Source of the DNA: Chromatiaceae bacterium
Lineage (GTDB): Bacteria > Pseudomonadota > Gammaproteobacteria > Chromatiales > Chromatiaceae
Direction of reading: 5' to 3'
DNA length: 64,000 bases
Assembly: GCA_024235255.1 (NCBI GenBank)
Contig: JACKMT010000001.1
Span: 310,001 to 374,000, forward strand
Shown piece by piece: positions 45,151 to 55,090 of the stretch. How positions within the stretch are numbered: the first letter of the stretch is position 1; the number at the start of each line of letters is the position of its first letter. The notes beneath the pieces were generated by a model, which saw only the letters and a list, made by a program, of their open reading frames with translations, was not told the DNA's origin and made no database searches. The position numbers and the translations under genes were made by a program.

Positions 45151-46506
45151 ATGAAAATATCCATTGGAAGAGAGTACAACGCGCCTTGGGAGAAAGCCTT
45201 TGATCGGTTATTAACGCCGCTGGATGAATTTATTCATCGCCAGACCACCAGTGGCGTGCTGCTGATGATGTGCGCCATGGTAGCACTTTATATCGCAAAC
45301 AGTCAGTGGAGCGAGGCTTATTTCAGCCTGTTGGAAAAACCGTTTATCGTTGGCATGGAGGGGTTCCAGCTTGCCAAATCGCTGCACCACTGGATTAACG
45401 ACGGTTTGATGGCGCTGTTCTTCTTCGTCATCGGATTGGAGCTGAAGCGCGAACTTCTCGTGGGCGAACTTGCCGACATAAAGCAGGCGCTGCTGCCGAT
45501 CATAGCAGCGGTGGGCGGCATGGTCATACCTGTGCTCATCTACATCAGCGTCAACCCGGAGGGACATACCTTCGATGGCTGGGGAGTGCCAATGGCAACG
45601 GATATCGCCTTTGCCCTGGGTGCCTTGGCACTGTTGGGAAAGCGGGTTCCAAAAAATTTGTTGACCTTTCTTGTTGCGCTGGCGATCGTGGACGATCTGG
45701 GTGCCGTGACAGTCATTGCCCTGTTCTATACCGAGACGCTGAATTACTCTGCGTTGACTGCGGCAGCCTGCATTCTGATACTTTTGCTCACCTTGAACCT
45801 GGGCGGCATACGCAGCCCGTCGCCGTATGTGCTGTTGGGTCTGGTGCTCTGGCTCGCCATGCTGAAAAGCGGTGTGCATGCAACCCTGGCCGGCATCCTG
45901 CTCGCCTTCACCATCCCCATGCGTCCGAAATATGACCCGAAACGGTTTCTGGCGCAGATTAACGAGATGGTGGGCCAGATCAGGCGAACCTATCAGCGTG
46001 AGGAGAACATCCTGAAAAACGATGAACTGCGCTCCCGGGTGCAGTCCCTGGGAGAAGGTGTGAATCTGGTGCAGGCTCCAGCGCAGATTCTGGAACATAA
46101 AATGCATTTGCCATCCGCATTTCTTATCATCCCCATCTTCTCACTGGCGAATGCAGGCGTACCAATCGACTGGTCCTCGCTCGGCGCTATTGTTGTTCAC
46201 CCTGTCTCCATGGGCATCACCGCCGGATTAGTGCTGGGAAAACTGATCGGCATCGCCGGCTTCTCCTGGGTGGCGGTCAAACTCGGCCTGACATCGCTTC
46301 CGCGCGGCATCAACTTCAAGCACATGGTTGGTGTAGCGTTGATGGGCGGCATCGGCTTCACCATGTCGATATTTGTTGCTGAACTGGGATTTGCCCACCA
46401 TGCAGAGGATCTACTGATGGCGAAAACCGGCGTTCTTTTAGCTTCGTTGCTGGCAGGAATATCAGGTTTTCTCTGGCTCTACTTTACTACTGGAAAGTCT
46501 GCATGA
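45151..46506 (+). CDS. nhaA: Na+/H+ antiporter NhaA
   Basis: A Na+/H+ antiporter of 451 residues with about 12 membrane helices. The Na+-binding pair is present as Asp181-Asp182 in AIVDDLGAV, and the TDIAFALG and HATLAGILLAF blocks match NhaA. A hydrophilic insertion of about 60 residues (near 260-325) between helices is longer than in E. coli NhaA and typical of marine relatives. NhaA could use or build the same Na+ gradient that an Na+-type Rnf would need (inference). Its stop overlaps the next gene in ATGA. Confidence 0.95.
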   Translation: MKISIGREYNAPWEKAFDRLLTPLDEFIHRQTTSGVLLMMCAMVALYIANSQWSEAYFSLLEKPFIVGMEGFQLAKSLHHWINDGLMALFFFVIGLELKRELLVGELADIKQALLPIIAAVGGMVIPVLIYISVNPEGHTFDGWGVPMATDIAFALGALALLGKRVPKNLLTFLVALAIVDDLGAVTVIALFYTETLNYSALTAAACILILLLTLNLGGIRSPSPYVLLGLVLWLAMLKSGVHATLAGILLAFTIPMRPKYDPKRFLAQINEMVGQIRRTYQREENILKNDELRSRVQSLGEGVNLVQAPAQILEHKMHLPSAFLIIPIFSLANAGVPIDWSSLGAIVVHPVSMGITAGLVLGKLIGIAGFSWVAVKLGLTSLPRGINFKHMVGVALMGGIGFTMSIFVAELGFAHHAEDLLMAKTGVLLASLLAGISGFLWLYFTTGKSA

Positions 46507-47390
46507 TCAGATCCCTCAGTATAATGGCTGCGCTTGTTCTCGGCGCCTGGAATCAGGTCCATGCCGATGCCAACGAATGGCGCACAACCCTAGAGCCAGC
46601 GGCAATCACCGCGTACGAAATGCAGGCAATCGGCAACGCCGTTTGCGGTGACGGCGGTTTTGAAGAGACAGAGAACGGCTTAAGCTGCACTATTTGCCCC
46701 GAATTTACCGGCAACGCCGGCTCCAACTCCGGACTAGAGATCGGACACCCGTTCCGCGGCCGTTTTAGCGGTGCCAAGGCAGGCCAGGAGTGGATTGTGG
46801 ACACCGAGGGTTGTGAAGCCCATTTCGCCGGATTCGGCGGCGCTCTGCTGCTGGAACAGACCATTTCCAGACCCCTGCCCGGTTCACCGGCGGCGGTGCT
46901 GAGTTCCAAACCGGCTACAGCTCCGACGAATAGCCCACTCTCATTGATCTATTACAAACCGGGTTTCCGATTGAATGATTGCCTGATTTTTGGCGGCAAG
47001 GATGAGCGCAGCCTGCTGGTGTGCAACGAGGCGGATATGGCCCAGGGGGAGGTAATTGGGCACATTTCGGCCATGGAGATATCGAGACGAGATATCACCC
47101 GCTGGAGACTGCTGCGCTGGTATGACAACTCCGCATCGGACATGGCCCGAATGATTTCCGTGGTGCCGACTGATATGCGTCAGGTACAACTGAAAGATGG
47201 AGAGCAAAGTCTGCAGATCACATTGGCTATTGCTGAAAATTCTGCGGATAGCAAAGTAAAATCGCCGAAAACAACCGAAAAAAACGTCACCCTGGTGTAT
47301 CTGCGTAAAAGCCAGCGGTTGTTTGCCACGCCTGAAACACAACAGCTTCTGGGGGAGATCAATCTGCTGACCGGACAAATGCTGGATTAA
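46503..47390 (+). CDS. Exported hypothetical protein
   Basis: A 295-residue protein I do not recognise. It begins with a signal peptide (about residues 1-22, ending VHADA) and is rich in Gly and Cys pairs in the first 120 residues (CGDGG, CTIC, EGCEAHF), consistent with a disulfide-bonded periplasmic domain. The C-terminal third is Ser/Lys-rich. It starts in an ATGA overlap with nhaA, so it is co-translated with an Na+/H+ antiporter and followed by a zinc transporter after 29 bases. No function is assigned. Confidence 0.75.
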   Translation: MIRSLSIMAALVLGAWNQVHADANEWRTTLEPAAITAYEMQAIGNAVCGDGGFEETENGLSCTICPEFTGNAGSNSGLEIGHPFRGRFSGAKAGQEWIVDTEGCEAHFAGFGGALLLEQTISRPLPGSPAAVLSSKPATAPTNSPLSLIYYKPGFRLNDCLIFGGKDERSLLVCNEADMAQGEVIGHISAMEISRRDITRWRLLRWYDNSASDMARMISVVPTDMRQVQLKDGEQSLQITLAIAENSADSKVKSPKTTEKNVTLVYLRKSQRLFATPETQQLLGEINLLTGQMLD

Positions 47391-47419
47391 ATTCCACACT
47401 GCCGTAACTGGGAAAAGCT

Positions 47420-48394
47420 ATGACAAATAATGACGGGTTACTCAACGCTTATCTACTCGATGGCAAAGGTGGCGGCAGGCAGATGGAGTGGTCGGACATC
47501 CGCAACTGGACACCTGAACAGGGTGCGCTTTGGGTGCACCTGGATTTCACCAAACAGGGCACACACCAATGGCTGGAACAGGAGAGCGGGCTCGACCCGC
47601 TGATCGCCGAAGCCCTGATCGCTGACGAAACACGGCCGCGCTGCGCTGCGATCGACGGCGGGCTGCTGCTCAGCCTGCGAGGTGTCAACAGCAATCCAGG
47701 CTCCGAACCCGAGGATATGGTATCCGTTCGGCTGTTTTGTACCGGCGAACGGGTGATAAGCACCAGGCGCCGGCAACTGCTGAGCATAACCGATCTGGTC
47801 GAGGCGCTGGAACGGGGCGATGGACCGCGCACCCTGGGCGATCTGACCGCGATACTGGCGGAGCGGCTGATCGAGCGCATGATCTCCGTAATCAACGAAC
47901 TGGAAGAGCGCATCGACGATATGGAGGAGAACATCATCATGGAAGCCGGTCAGGAGAGCCGCGGCAATATTCTCGACCTGCGCCGGGAGATTATCATGCT
48001 GCGCCGTTATATCGCGCCTCAGCGTGACGCAATGAATAAGCTCAGCACTGTGGATGCGGCATGGCTTGGCAAGAAAAACCGGCATCAGCTGCGCGAATCA
48101 TCGGACACCATTACCCGCCACGTGGAGGATCTTGACTCTGCCAGAGACCGGGCCAGTGTGGCTTATGAAGAGCTCTCCAGCAGACTCTCGGAGCAGATGA
48201 ATTCACGTATGTATGTGCTCTCCCTGGTTGCCGGACTGTTTCTCCCGCTTGGCTTCCTGACCGGTCTGCTGGGTGTCAATGTCGGCGGTATACCACTGGC
48301 CGACAATCCCTGGGGATTTCTGGAGGTGGTGGTGTTTCTCACCTTCCTGGTCGTGGTTCAAGTTGTCGTGTTTCGGCGTAAAAAGTGGTTCTAA
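47420..48394 (+). CDS. zntB: Zinc transporter ZntB (CorA family)
   Basis: A 324-residue CorA-family transporter. The N-terminal alpha/beta cytoplasmic domain is followed by a long stalk helix and two C-terminal membrane helices. The pore motif is GVN (residues 285-287) in LLGVNVGGIPLADNPWG, the ZntB variant of the CorA GMN signature, supporting Zn2+ export or uptake rather than Mg2+. It lies between the exported hypothetical protein and a small MscS-type channel, all on the plus strand. Confidence 0.92.
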   Translation: MTNNDGLLNAYLLDGKGGGRQMEWSDIRNWTPEQGALWVHLDFTKQGTHQWLEQESGLDPLIAEALIADETRPRCAAIDGGLLLSLRGVNSNPGSEPEDMVSVRLFCTGERVISTRRRQLLSITDLVEALERGDGPRTLGDLTAILAERLIERMISVINELEERIDDMEENIIMEAGQESRGNILDLRREIIMLRRYIAPQRDAMNKLSTVDAAWLGKKNRHQLRESSDTITRHVEDLDSARDRASVAYEELSSRLSEQMNSRMYVLSLVAGLFLPLGFLTGLLGVNVGGIPLADNPWGFLEVVVFLTFLVVVQVVVFRRKKWF

Positions 48395-48446
48395 ACCGAT
48401 TCGCTGATAATCTCTTTCTAAAATTGGATCCAATAGTGCCTACATT

Positions 48447-50135
48447 ATGATGACCAAATTACCCGTACGCAGGAGTCTGAGTTCAATTATCCCTGCAGCA
48501 GCGATCTTTACCCTGCTCTTGTTCATATTTCCCGGTGCCTGGGCGCAGGAGAGCAAGAATGCCAGTGAATTTGCCGAGTCGGACGATACGTTGGCGACCC
48601 TGCAGAAATTCACCAAGCTGCGCTCTGCGCGGCAGGTGCAAATCAAGGAGATTGAACGTCAGTTGCGCTCTTCGCCTTCGGATTCTGAAAAAAAAGAGCT
48701 GGAGCGGGATCTGGCCGAACTGTCAAAAGAGCTGGCCACCCTGAAAGAGAATTTTGTCGAAGTCGCAGCCGGCATAGGCTTCTCGGCGATCAGTGACAAG
48801 CAGGAGCAGGGTTTCAATCTTCAGGCGGAGATGCTCTCGTTGATGGAGCCGGTGGTCAGAGAGATGAAGCACATGACCAGCGAGGTGCGGAAGAAATCCG
48901 ACATCCGGGAAGAGATCACTTTTTACAAGACCAGAATCCCCAAGGCTAAGGTTGCGATAGAGAATGTCTCCGCTCTGATAGCGATCGCCAAAGACAAGTC
49001 GCTGAAAGAGTACCTGCAGGATATTCTTAGCGATTGGAAGCGTCATCAGGCAAATATGGAGAGCCAACTGCAGGCGCTCGAGCTGCAGCTGAACCGGATC
49101 GAGAGCGCCGAAACCTCCTTTTCCGATGCATCCCAAACCTATCTGAAGTCTTTCTTCCAGAAACGCGGCCTCTATCTCACCCAAGCGCTGCTGGTTGTCG
49201 CCCTCATTCTGCTGCTGTCGCGCTACTCGCACAAACTGATCATGCGGCTGGTTCCGGGATATCGCATGGAACACCGCAGTTTTCGTATCCGGCTGCTGGA
49301 TCTGGTGCACCGGATGATCACTATCTCACTGACCCTTGTCGGACCGATGGTGGTCTTCTATGTCAACGAAGACTGGGTATTGTTCAGTCTCGGCGTCCTG
49401 CTGCTGCTGGGTGCCGCGTGGACCCTGAGAACCGCGATCCCGCGTTACTGGCAGCAGATACGCATATATCTCAACATCGGCTCGGTACGTGAAGGAGAAC
49501 GAATACTCTTCGAGGGATTGCCATGGCGAGTCAAGAAGATAGACATCTTTACCCTGCTGGAAAACCCTGATGCCGGCATCAGTCAGCGCATCGCCATCGA
49601 ACAGCTGGTGGATCTGAAGTCCAGGCCGATGCGAAACGACGAACCCTGGTTTCCCTGCCGGAAAGAGGATTGGGTTCTATTGAGCGACGGCGTCAGAGGC
49701 AAGGTGGTCGGAATTTCGCACGAGTTTGTCGAACTGGTGGAGCGCGGCGGTGCGCACAAAACCTACCTCACGCAGGACTTTCTGGGCCAGTCGCCGCGCA
49801 ACCTCAGTGTCGATTTCCGCCTCAAAGAGGTTATTGGCGTCAGTTACGACCTGCAGTCTGTCAGCACCACAACCATACTGCAGACGCTGAAGGCCCATCT
49901 GCTGAAACGAATCGAAGCCGAAGGCTACCTTCCGGACCTGATTCAACTGAATGTGGAATTTCATTCCGCCAATACATCGTCACTGGATATTATGGTTCTC
50001 GCTGACTTTAAGGGAGTACAGGCACCACTGTACAATCGCCTGCGGCGCGCCATCCAGCGCTGGTGTGTGGATGCCTGCACCGAGAACGACTGGGAGATCC
50101 CGTTTACCCAGTTGACGCTGCACAATCGCGCCTAG
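48447..50135 (+). CDS. MscS-family mechanosensitive channel, medium length
   Basis: A 562-residue protein with a signal peptide (about 1-33, ending AWAQE), a periplasmic coiled-coil segment (about 45-230), three or four membrane helices (about 240-330) and an MscS-like beta domain (about 340-400) followed by an alpha/beta C-terminal part. The TM3/beta region (GSVREGERILFEG, LSDGVRGKVVGISHEFVELVE) is recognisable but has lost much of the usual glycine-alanine packing sequence. It is therefore a diverged MscS homologue. Its TAG stop is inside the terminal repeat of the element at 50133-50380. Confidence 0.85.
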   Translation: MMTKLPVRRSLSSIIPAAAIFTLLLFIFPGAWAQESKNASEFAESDDTLATLQKFTKLRSARQVQIKEIERQLRSSPSDSEKKELERDLAELSKELATLKENFVEVAAGIGFSAISDKQEQGFNLQAEMLSLMEPVVREMKHMTSEVRKKSDIREEITFYKTRIPKAKVAIENVSALIAIAKDKSLKEYLQDILSDWKRHQANMESQLQALELQLNRIESAETSFSDASQTYLKSFFQKRGLYLTQALLVVALILLLSRYSHKLIMRLVPGYRMEHRSFRIRLLDLVHRMITISLTLVGPMVVFYVNEDWVLFSLGVLLLLGAAWTLRTAIPRYWQQIRIYLNIGSVREGERILFEGLPWRVKKIDIFTLLENPDAGISQRIAIEQLVDLKSRPMRNDEPWFPCRKEDWVLLSDGVRGKVVGISHEFVELVERGGAHKTYLTQDFLGQSPRNLSVDFRLKEVIGVSYDLQSVSTTTILQTLKAHLLKRIEAEGYLPDLIQLNVEFHSANTSSLDIMVLADFKGVQAPLYNRLRRAIQRWCVDACTENDWEIPFTQLTLHNRA

Positions 50136-50380
50136 CCCGGATATTTCATGAAGGATTCGGGATTCAGGGCGGATGTGCCTAAGCAGTTTGTTCGATCGCC
50201 CGAAAAAGCATAGCCGTCGCTATGGTTTGAGGGAGATCGGGCAAAATGTGACGGCACAGGCGAACTGAAACCGAATAGGACAAACTGTACTTTTATAAAA
50301 ACGTACACTACTGACGTAACATTTAAAAACTAAACCTTTTTTTCAAAAATGCTGCCCGCCTTCATGAAATATCCGGGCTA
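50133..50380. repeat. 248-base element with perfect 22-base terminal inverted repeats
   Basis: The left arm (50133-50154) starts TAGCCCGGATATTTCATGAA and the right arm (50359-50380) is its exact reverse complement. No transposase is inside. The outermost triplets are the stop codons of both converging genes: TAG of the MscS-family gene on the plus strand and TAG of the DUF389 gene on the minus strand. It may be a MITE that inserted between the two genes or a large bidirectional terminator; the long, perfect arms favour the first. Confidence 0.7.
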
Positions 50381-51373
50381 AACGGGCATAGGCGCCGTGC
50401 GCAGCAGGATAACGGCTATCAACATCAGCAGCAGTCCGGCCCAGAGCAAAAAGTAAAAAGTGGTCGACTGTTTTGCCTGGCTCCGTTCGTACCAGGTGCG
50501 GGGCTTGATGCCACGAATCAACAGCACAACCATCGCCGACAGCAGCACGCAGATGACATTGACCGCCAGCATCAGGGCAGCACCGCCGGCAAGGGCGGGC
50601 TGACCGCTGCCGAGCAGCAGACCGACAGTTGCTGTCGGCGGCAGCAGCGCTACTGCCACCATTACCCCGACCAGCGTGGAGGAGAGTCCCGTGGTCAGGG
50701 AGAGCACGGCCGCCGCGCCGGATGCCAACGCCAGCACCACATCATCCAGTCCTACCGAGGTGCGCGACATGATCTCCTGGCTGTCGAGACCGACCGGCCA
50801 GAACAACCCGATCGTCAGGGCCAGCGCAAAAGCCAGGAACACGCCGGCCAGATTTGTCTTTAGTGCACGCAGCATGAACTCACCATCACCCAGCGATGCT
50901 GCGAATGCCAGCGCGATGTTTGGACCGAGCAGCGGCGCAATCACCATCGCGCCGATGACGGCGGCAATATTGTCCTCTATCAGGCCGATTGTCGCGACTA
51001 TGGTGGAAAGAAAAGTCAGCAGCAGGAAAGTGTTGTCCAGCCGGGCCCCTTTTTCGATCTCTGAGTAGAGCTCTTCACGGGTCGCGGCGATGATACTCTG
51101 CTCTCTGGCCGCAGCATCCTCCTCATCCTCCTTTTGGCTGACCACGGCATCCACCGGCAGGATCAGAATCCGGGTATTCTCGGTTGCTGCCAGCAGGTGC
51201 TGCAGAGCATCGATCACCGACTGTCGTTTGTTGTCTTCAACCAGCATGCGAAAACTGCGCCTGCCGTCGTTCTTTTTTGATCCGACCCAGACATCCTCAA
51301 CTTCAAAATGTGCCGCAATCCCCTTGAGGGCATCTGAATATTTTGTCTCTGTGATGATTTCTACGATGCGCAT
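50378..51373 (-). CDS. DUF389 family membrane protein (TIGR00341)
   Basis: A 331-residue protein of the DUF389 family. An N-terminal soluble alpha/beta region (about 1-110) is followed by several membrane helices with the family block AAVIGAMVIAPLLGPNIALAFA (about residues 137-158) and GLSSTLVGVMVAVALLPP. The family is widespread but its role is unknown; neighbouring genes concern ion balance, which may be relevant. The stop lies in the terminal repeat of the element to its left. Confidence 0.88.
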   Translation of the reverse strand: MRIVEIITETKYSDALKGIAAHFEVEDVWVGSKKNDGRRSFRMLVEDNKRQSVIDALQHLLAATENTRILILPVDAVVSQKEDEEDAAAREQSIIAATREELYSEIEKGARLDNTFLLLTFLSTIVATIGLIEDNIAAVIGAMVIAPLLGPNIALAFAASLGDGEFMLRALKTNLAGVFLAFALALTIGLFWPVGLDSQEIMSRTSVGLDDVVLALASGAAAVLSLTTGLSSTLVGVMVAVALLPPTATVGLLLGSGQPALAGGAALMLAVNVICVLLSAMVVLLIRGIKPRTWYERSQAKQSTTFYFLLWAGLLLMLIAVILLRTAPMPV

Positions 51374-51427
51374 GGTGCTTTAAACCCGGCCAGCAACGGG
51401 ATATCCGGAATGGCCGCGCGAGCTCAA

Positions 51428-51676
51428 TTACGACTCCTGCAGCTTGTGCAGCACATTCAATCCTTTTTTCAACTGAACCCTGACAATATCCAGCTCCATC
51501 TTCAACTGCTTGCGTTTACGCTTGTCATGCTGCTGTTCCAGCTGCTTTTTCAGTTTGGCTCTCTTTTTCTTGAGTTTATGCAGCAGCTGCTCCAACTCTG
51601 CACGCTGATCGAGCGGCTTTGGCTCATCCCTATTCAGCCAATCGGCAAGAACCGCTAACAATTTTTTCCTTTTCAT
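51428..51676 (-). CDS. Small Lys-rich coiled-coil protein
   Basis: An 82-residue, strongly basic protein, almost entirely charged helix (for example KKKRAKLKKQLEQQHDKRKR). No signal peptide or membrane segment. The composition suggests a nucleic-acid- or membrane-surface-binding coil, but no family is recognised. It lies just upstream of the DUF389 gene on the same strand (54 bases). Confidence 0.55.
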   Translation of the reverse strand: MKRKKLLAVLADWLNRDEPKPLDQRAELEQLLHKLKKKRAKLKKQLEQQHDKRKRKQLKMELDIVRVQLKKGLNVLHKLQES

Positions 51677-52222
51677 CAGAAATTGCTTCCGCGACTATTT
51701 AACTGTCGCCATTTTACATACCGGCTCCGGGTTGCGCACCTGCGTGGCGCCCGGATTAAACCATTTGACTTAAAGCGAATGGGAATCCGTACAGGCGGAG
51801 ATCGTACGGCTATAGCGACTGAATTTTGTTACGGAGCGCCCTCTTCCCGTGAAACAATAACGCAATTCTGGCAGAGTATACTTAGAACCTATCTCACAAT
51901 CCCGCGCAGCCGCGACCGTGGTGATTTTGGTTCATGGCGCGACGCGGCAAGCGTAGTGTGGCCAATGCTACATGAGCGAGCCGCAACAAAGCCAGGAGCC
52001 AAAATCGGCCGGTCCCCAAGGGGTTGCGTCCGAAATGCGTCCCTGCGGTGTTGCGCTGCTTGCCAGTACATTGTGTACTGTGCTGCGCAGCGCGCCTTGC
52101 AGGTACGCATTTCGGACAGCAACGCGGTTCGCGGGGGATTATGAGATAGGTTCTAATCAACTATTCGCTCGTTCCCATTCAATTCTGCTGCACTCAAGCG
52201 ATACCCGATATCATAAAGAGAC
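51677..52222. other. Intergenic region with a MITE-like element
   Basis: Half of it is the inverted-repeat element at 51882-52156, described separately. No gene is supported in the rest. The right end supplies the ribosome-binding sequence AAAGAGAC of the acyl-CoA synthetase gene. Confidence 0.5.
51882..52156. repeat. 275-base MITE-like element
   Basis: The arms TTAGAACCTATCTCACAATC (left) and the complement of TTAGAACCTATCTCATAATC (right) are near-perfect inverted repeats. Inside is a second, smaller palindrome built on GTCCGAAATGCGT and ACGCATTTCGGAC. There is no transposase. A tips-only relative is at 38072-38129, so at least two copies lie within 14 kb. Confidence 0.7.
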
Positions 52223-54925
52223 ATGTCAACCAGAAACTTAATAAAGCTGTTCAAACCGGAGTCTGTCGCCGTCATCGGCGCGTCCAATCGACCCTATGCG
52301 GTAGGCACCGTGGTCATGCGCAATCTGCTCGAGGGGGGATTCCTTGGGCCGGTCATGCCGGTCAATCCGGCGCGTAAAGCGGTTGCAGGCGTGCTCGCCT
52401 ACGCCGATGTGGAGAGTCTGCCGATTACGCCGGAAATGGCGATCATCTGCACCCCGCCGGCCACCATCCCATCGATCATCGACGATCTGGGGCGCAAAGG
52501 CACCCACGCGGTGATCTGCCTGACGGCGGGGTTGAACGGGGTAATCGATAGCGCAAGCGGACGCAAAGTTATCGATCTTGTTTATGAGAAGACGCGTGCT
52601 TTGGATATCCGTATTCTTGGCCCCAATTGTGTCGGCGCGCTGGTGCCAGGCATCAATCTCAACGCCAGCTTTGCGCATGTCCCGGCCAAACCTGGAAAGA
52701 TCGCCTTCGTCTCCCAGTCCGGCGCCCTGTGCACCGCAGTACTCGACTGGGCCCGCGCCCACGATGTCGGTTTTTCCCACTTTCTCTCTCTGGGCGACAA
52801 GATCGACGTCGATTTTGCCGACGTCATCGACTATCTGGGCACCGACCCCGGCACCCGGGCGATCCTGCTATATATCGAATCGGTTCGCAACGGGCGCAAG
52901 TTTATCTCCGCCGCCCGCTCCGCCTCACGCAACAAGCCTATTATCGTCATCAAATCGGGACGTGCGGCCGAGGGGGCCAAGGCCGCGGCCTCGCATACCG
53001 GGGCGCTCGCCGGTCTGGACGAGGTGTACGACACGGTGATCCGCCGCGCCGGGATGCTGCGGGTATGCAACATCGGTGAACTTTTCTCGGCGGTGGAGAC
53101 GCTTGCCAGGGCCAAACCGCTCACAGGAGAGGCGCTCGCCATCATGACCAACGGCGGCGGTATCGGCGTCATGGCGGTCGACGATCTGATCGCCGCCGGC
53201 GGTAAACTCACCCAGCTCCAGGAGCAGACGTTAACTGCGCTGAACGCGGTGCTGCCGGTCAACTGGTCGGGTGCGAATCCGGTGGACATCATCGGCGATG
53301 CGCCGGGAGCGCGCTACAAGGCGGCAGCGGATATCCTGACCAAAGCGCCTGGCGTCGACGCGCTGCTTGCCATGCATGCGCCTGTTGCGACCGCCTCTCC
53401 CACCGATGCGGCACAGGCGATTATCAATGCTGCAAAGCAGGCTAACTGCAATGTACTGACCAGCTGGGTCGGAGGTGAGGCGGTCGCCCCCGCGCGCAGG
53501 ATGTTCACCCAGGCCGGCGTTCCGACCTACGAGACGCCGAGTCATGCGGTCGGCGCCTTCATGCATATGGTCAACTACCGGCGCAACCTGGAGATGCTGA
53601 TGGAGACGCCGCCGTCGGCGCCGGAGGAGTTCGCGCCCGATACTGAGCGCGCCAGAGCGATCGTCAAACGAGTGCTCGCCAGGGAGAACGGCATGATGAC
53701 CGAGCCGGAAGCCAAAGCGGTTTTGGTTGCCTACGATATTCCCACGGTGGAGACATATGTGGCGGAGGATCCGCAGAGCGCGGCGCGGTACGCAGAGGAG
53801 ATAGGATTCCCGGTGGTGATCAAGATTCTCTCCGAAGATATCTCGCACAAATCGGACGTCGGCGGTGTCGCACTCAATCTGAAAACCCCCGAAGCAGTCA
53901 CCCAGGCAGCCGAAAACATGCTCGCCATGATCGCCAAAAAAAGGCCCGACGCGCAGGTACAGGGCTTCAGCGTACAGGCGATGGCGTCGCGTCCCGGCGC
54001 ACACGAACTGATCATCGGCGTCTTCAGCGATGTCATCTTCGGTCCGGTCATTCTGTTCGGCCAGGGCGGCACCGAAGTCGAAGTGGTCAAGGACAGCGCC
54101 ATGGCACTGCCGCCGCTGAACATGAATCTGGCACGGGACATGATCAACCGTACCCGCATATCCAGGCTGCTTGCCGGTTACCGCAGCCGGCCGGCGGTGG
54201 ACATAAACAAGCTCTGTCTCACGCTGATGAAAGTGTCGCAGATGGTGATCGATCTGCCGGAGATTCTGGAGCTGGATATCAATCCGTTGTGGTCGGATGA
54301 GAATGGCGTACTGGCGTTGGATGCCCGCATCCGGGTGGCGCCGAACGACGATGGTGCCAGACAACTCGCCATCCGTCCCTATCCGCAGCAGCTGGAGGAG
54401 TACTTTGAAACGGCCAGCGGCCACCGGGTGCTGTTGCGGCCGATCCGGCCGGAGGACGAACCCAGGCACCACGAGTTCATCTCCCGCCTGACACCGGAAG
54501 ATATCCGTTTCCGCTTTTTTGGGCTGGTGAAAAGCCTGCCCCACTCGGAGATGGCGAAGCTGACTCAGATCGATTACGACCGCGAGATGGCGTTTATCGC
54601 CACCGGCGTGGATAAACACATCCGGCACGAGACATTGGGCGTGGTGCGCACCGTAACCGACGCCAACAACCAGACTGCAGAGTTTGCCGTGGTGGTCAGA
54701 TCCGACCTCAAGGGCGAGGGCATGGGCCGAAAACTCCTCTCCAAGATGATCGAATATTGTCAGGCAAGGGGCACCAAGGTGATGAAGGGCGAGGTGCTGT
54801 CAATCAATCACAGAATGCTCAACCTGGCAAGCGCGCTTGGTTTCAGCATCACTCCGTTGGAGAACGAGGACGGCATCAAAGGGGTCTCTCTGGATCTCAC
54901 CGCCCTGCCTGCGGTTAAAGCGTAG
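52223..54925 (+). CDS. Acyl-CoA synthetase (ADP-forming)/GNAT acetyltransferase fusion, Pat-like
   Basis: A 900-residue protein in three parts: a CoA-binding/succinyl-CoA-ligase-like domain (about 1-460), an ATP-grasp domain (about 480-700) and a C-terminal GNAT domain (about 730-895). The phospho-accepting His is kept as His258 in AASHTGALAG. This is the PatZ/YfiQ layout. In E. coli that protein acetylates other proteins and its ligase half is inactive; here the His is retained, so acetyl-CoA synthetase activity is possible. ATP-dependent CoA-ester chemistry next to an rTCA system is notable, but the link is inference. Confidence 0.92.
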   Translation: MSTRNLIKLFKPESVAVIGASNRPYAVGTVVMRNLLEGGFLGPVMPVNPARKAVAGVLAYADVESLPITPEMAIICTPPATIPSIIDDLGRKGTHAVICLTAGLNGVIDSASGRKVIDLVYEKTRALDIRILGPNCVGALVPGINLNASFAHVPAKPGKIAFVSQSGALCTAVLDWARAHDVGFSHFLSLGDKIDVDFADVIDYLGTDPGTRAILLYIESVRNGRKFISAARSASRNKPIIVIKSGRAAEGAKAAASHTGALAGLDEVYDTVIRRAGMLRVCNIGELFSAVETLARAKPLTGEALAIMTNGGGIGVMAVDDLIAAGGKLTQLQEQTLTALNAVLPVNWSGANPVDIIGDAPGARYKAAADILTKAPGVDALLAMHAPVATASPTDAAQAIINAAKQANCNVLTSWVGGEAVAPARRMFTQAGVPTYETPSHAVGAFMHMVNYRRNLEMLMETPPSAPEEFAPDTERARAIVKRVLARENGMMTEPEAKAVLVAYDIPTVETYVAEDPQSAARYAEEIGFPVVIKILSEDISHKSDVGGVALNLKTPEAVTQAAENMLAMIAKKRPDAQVQGFSVQAMASRPGAHELIIGVFSDVIFGPVILFGQGGTEVEVVKDSAMALPPLNMNLARDMINRTRISRLLAGYRSRPAVDINKLCLTLMKVSQMVIDLPEILELDINPLWSDENGVLALDARIRVAPNDDGARQLAIRPYPQQLEEYFETASGHRVLLRPIRPEDEPRHHEFISRLTPEDIRFRFFGLVKSLPHSEMAKLTQIDYDREMAFIATGVDKHIRHETLGVVRTVTDANNQTAEFAVVVRSDLKGEGMGRKLLSKMIEYCQARGTKVMKGEVLSINHRMLNLASALGFSITPLENEDGIKGVSLDLTALPAVKA

Positions 54926-55090
54926 CCATCGCTGAAAACGTTATCGCAGCGCGTCGGATGGATTCGTTAGCGCCACCCGCGTGACACCCGCCGGCGGGGA
55001 GCGCTATCGGCAACTTCGCGGGTATAATCATGCCCTGTGCATCCCGCACGCCCACCACGCATAATAAATTCCGGTCCGGGAGATTTGAAG

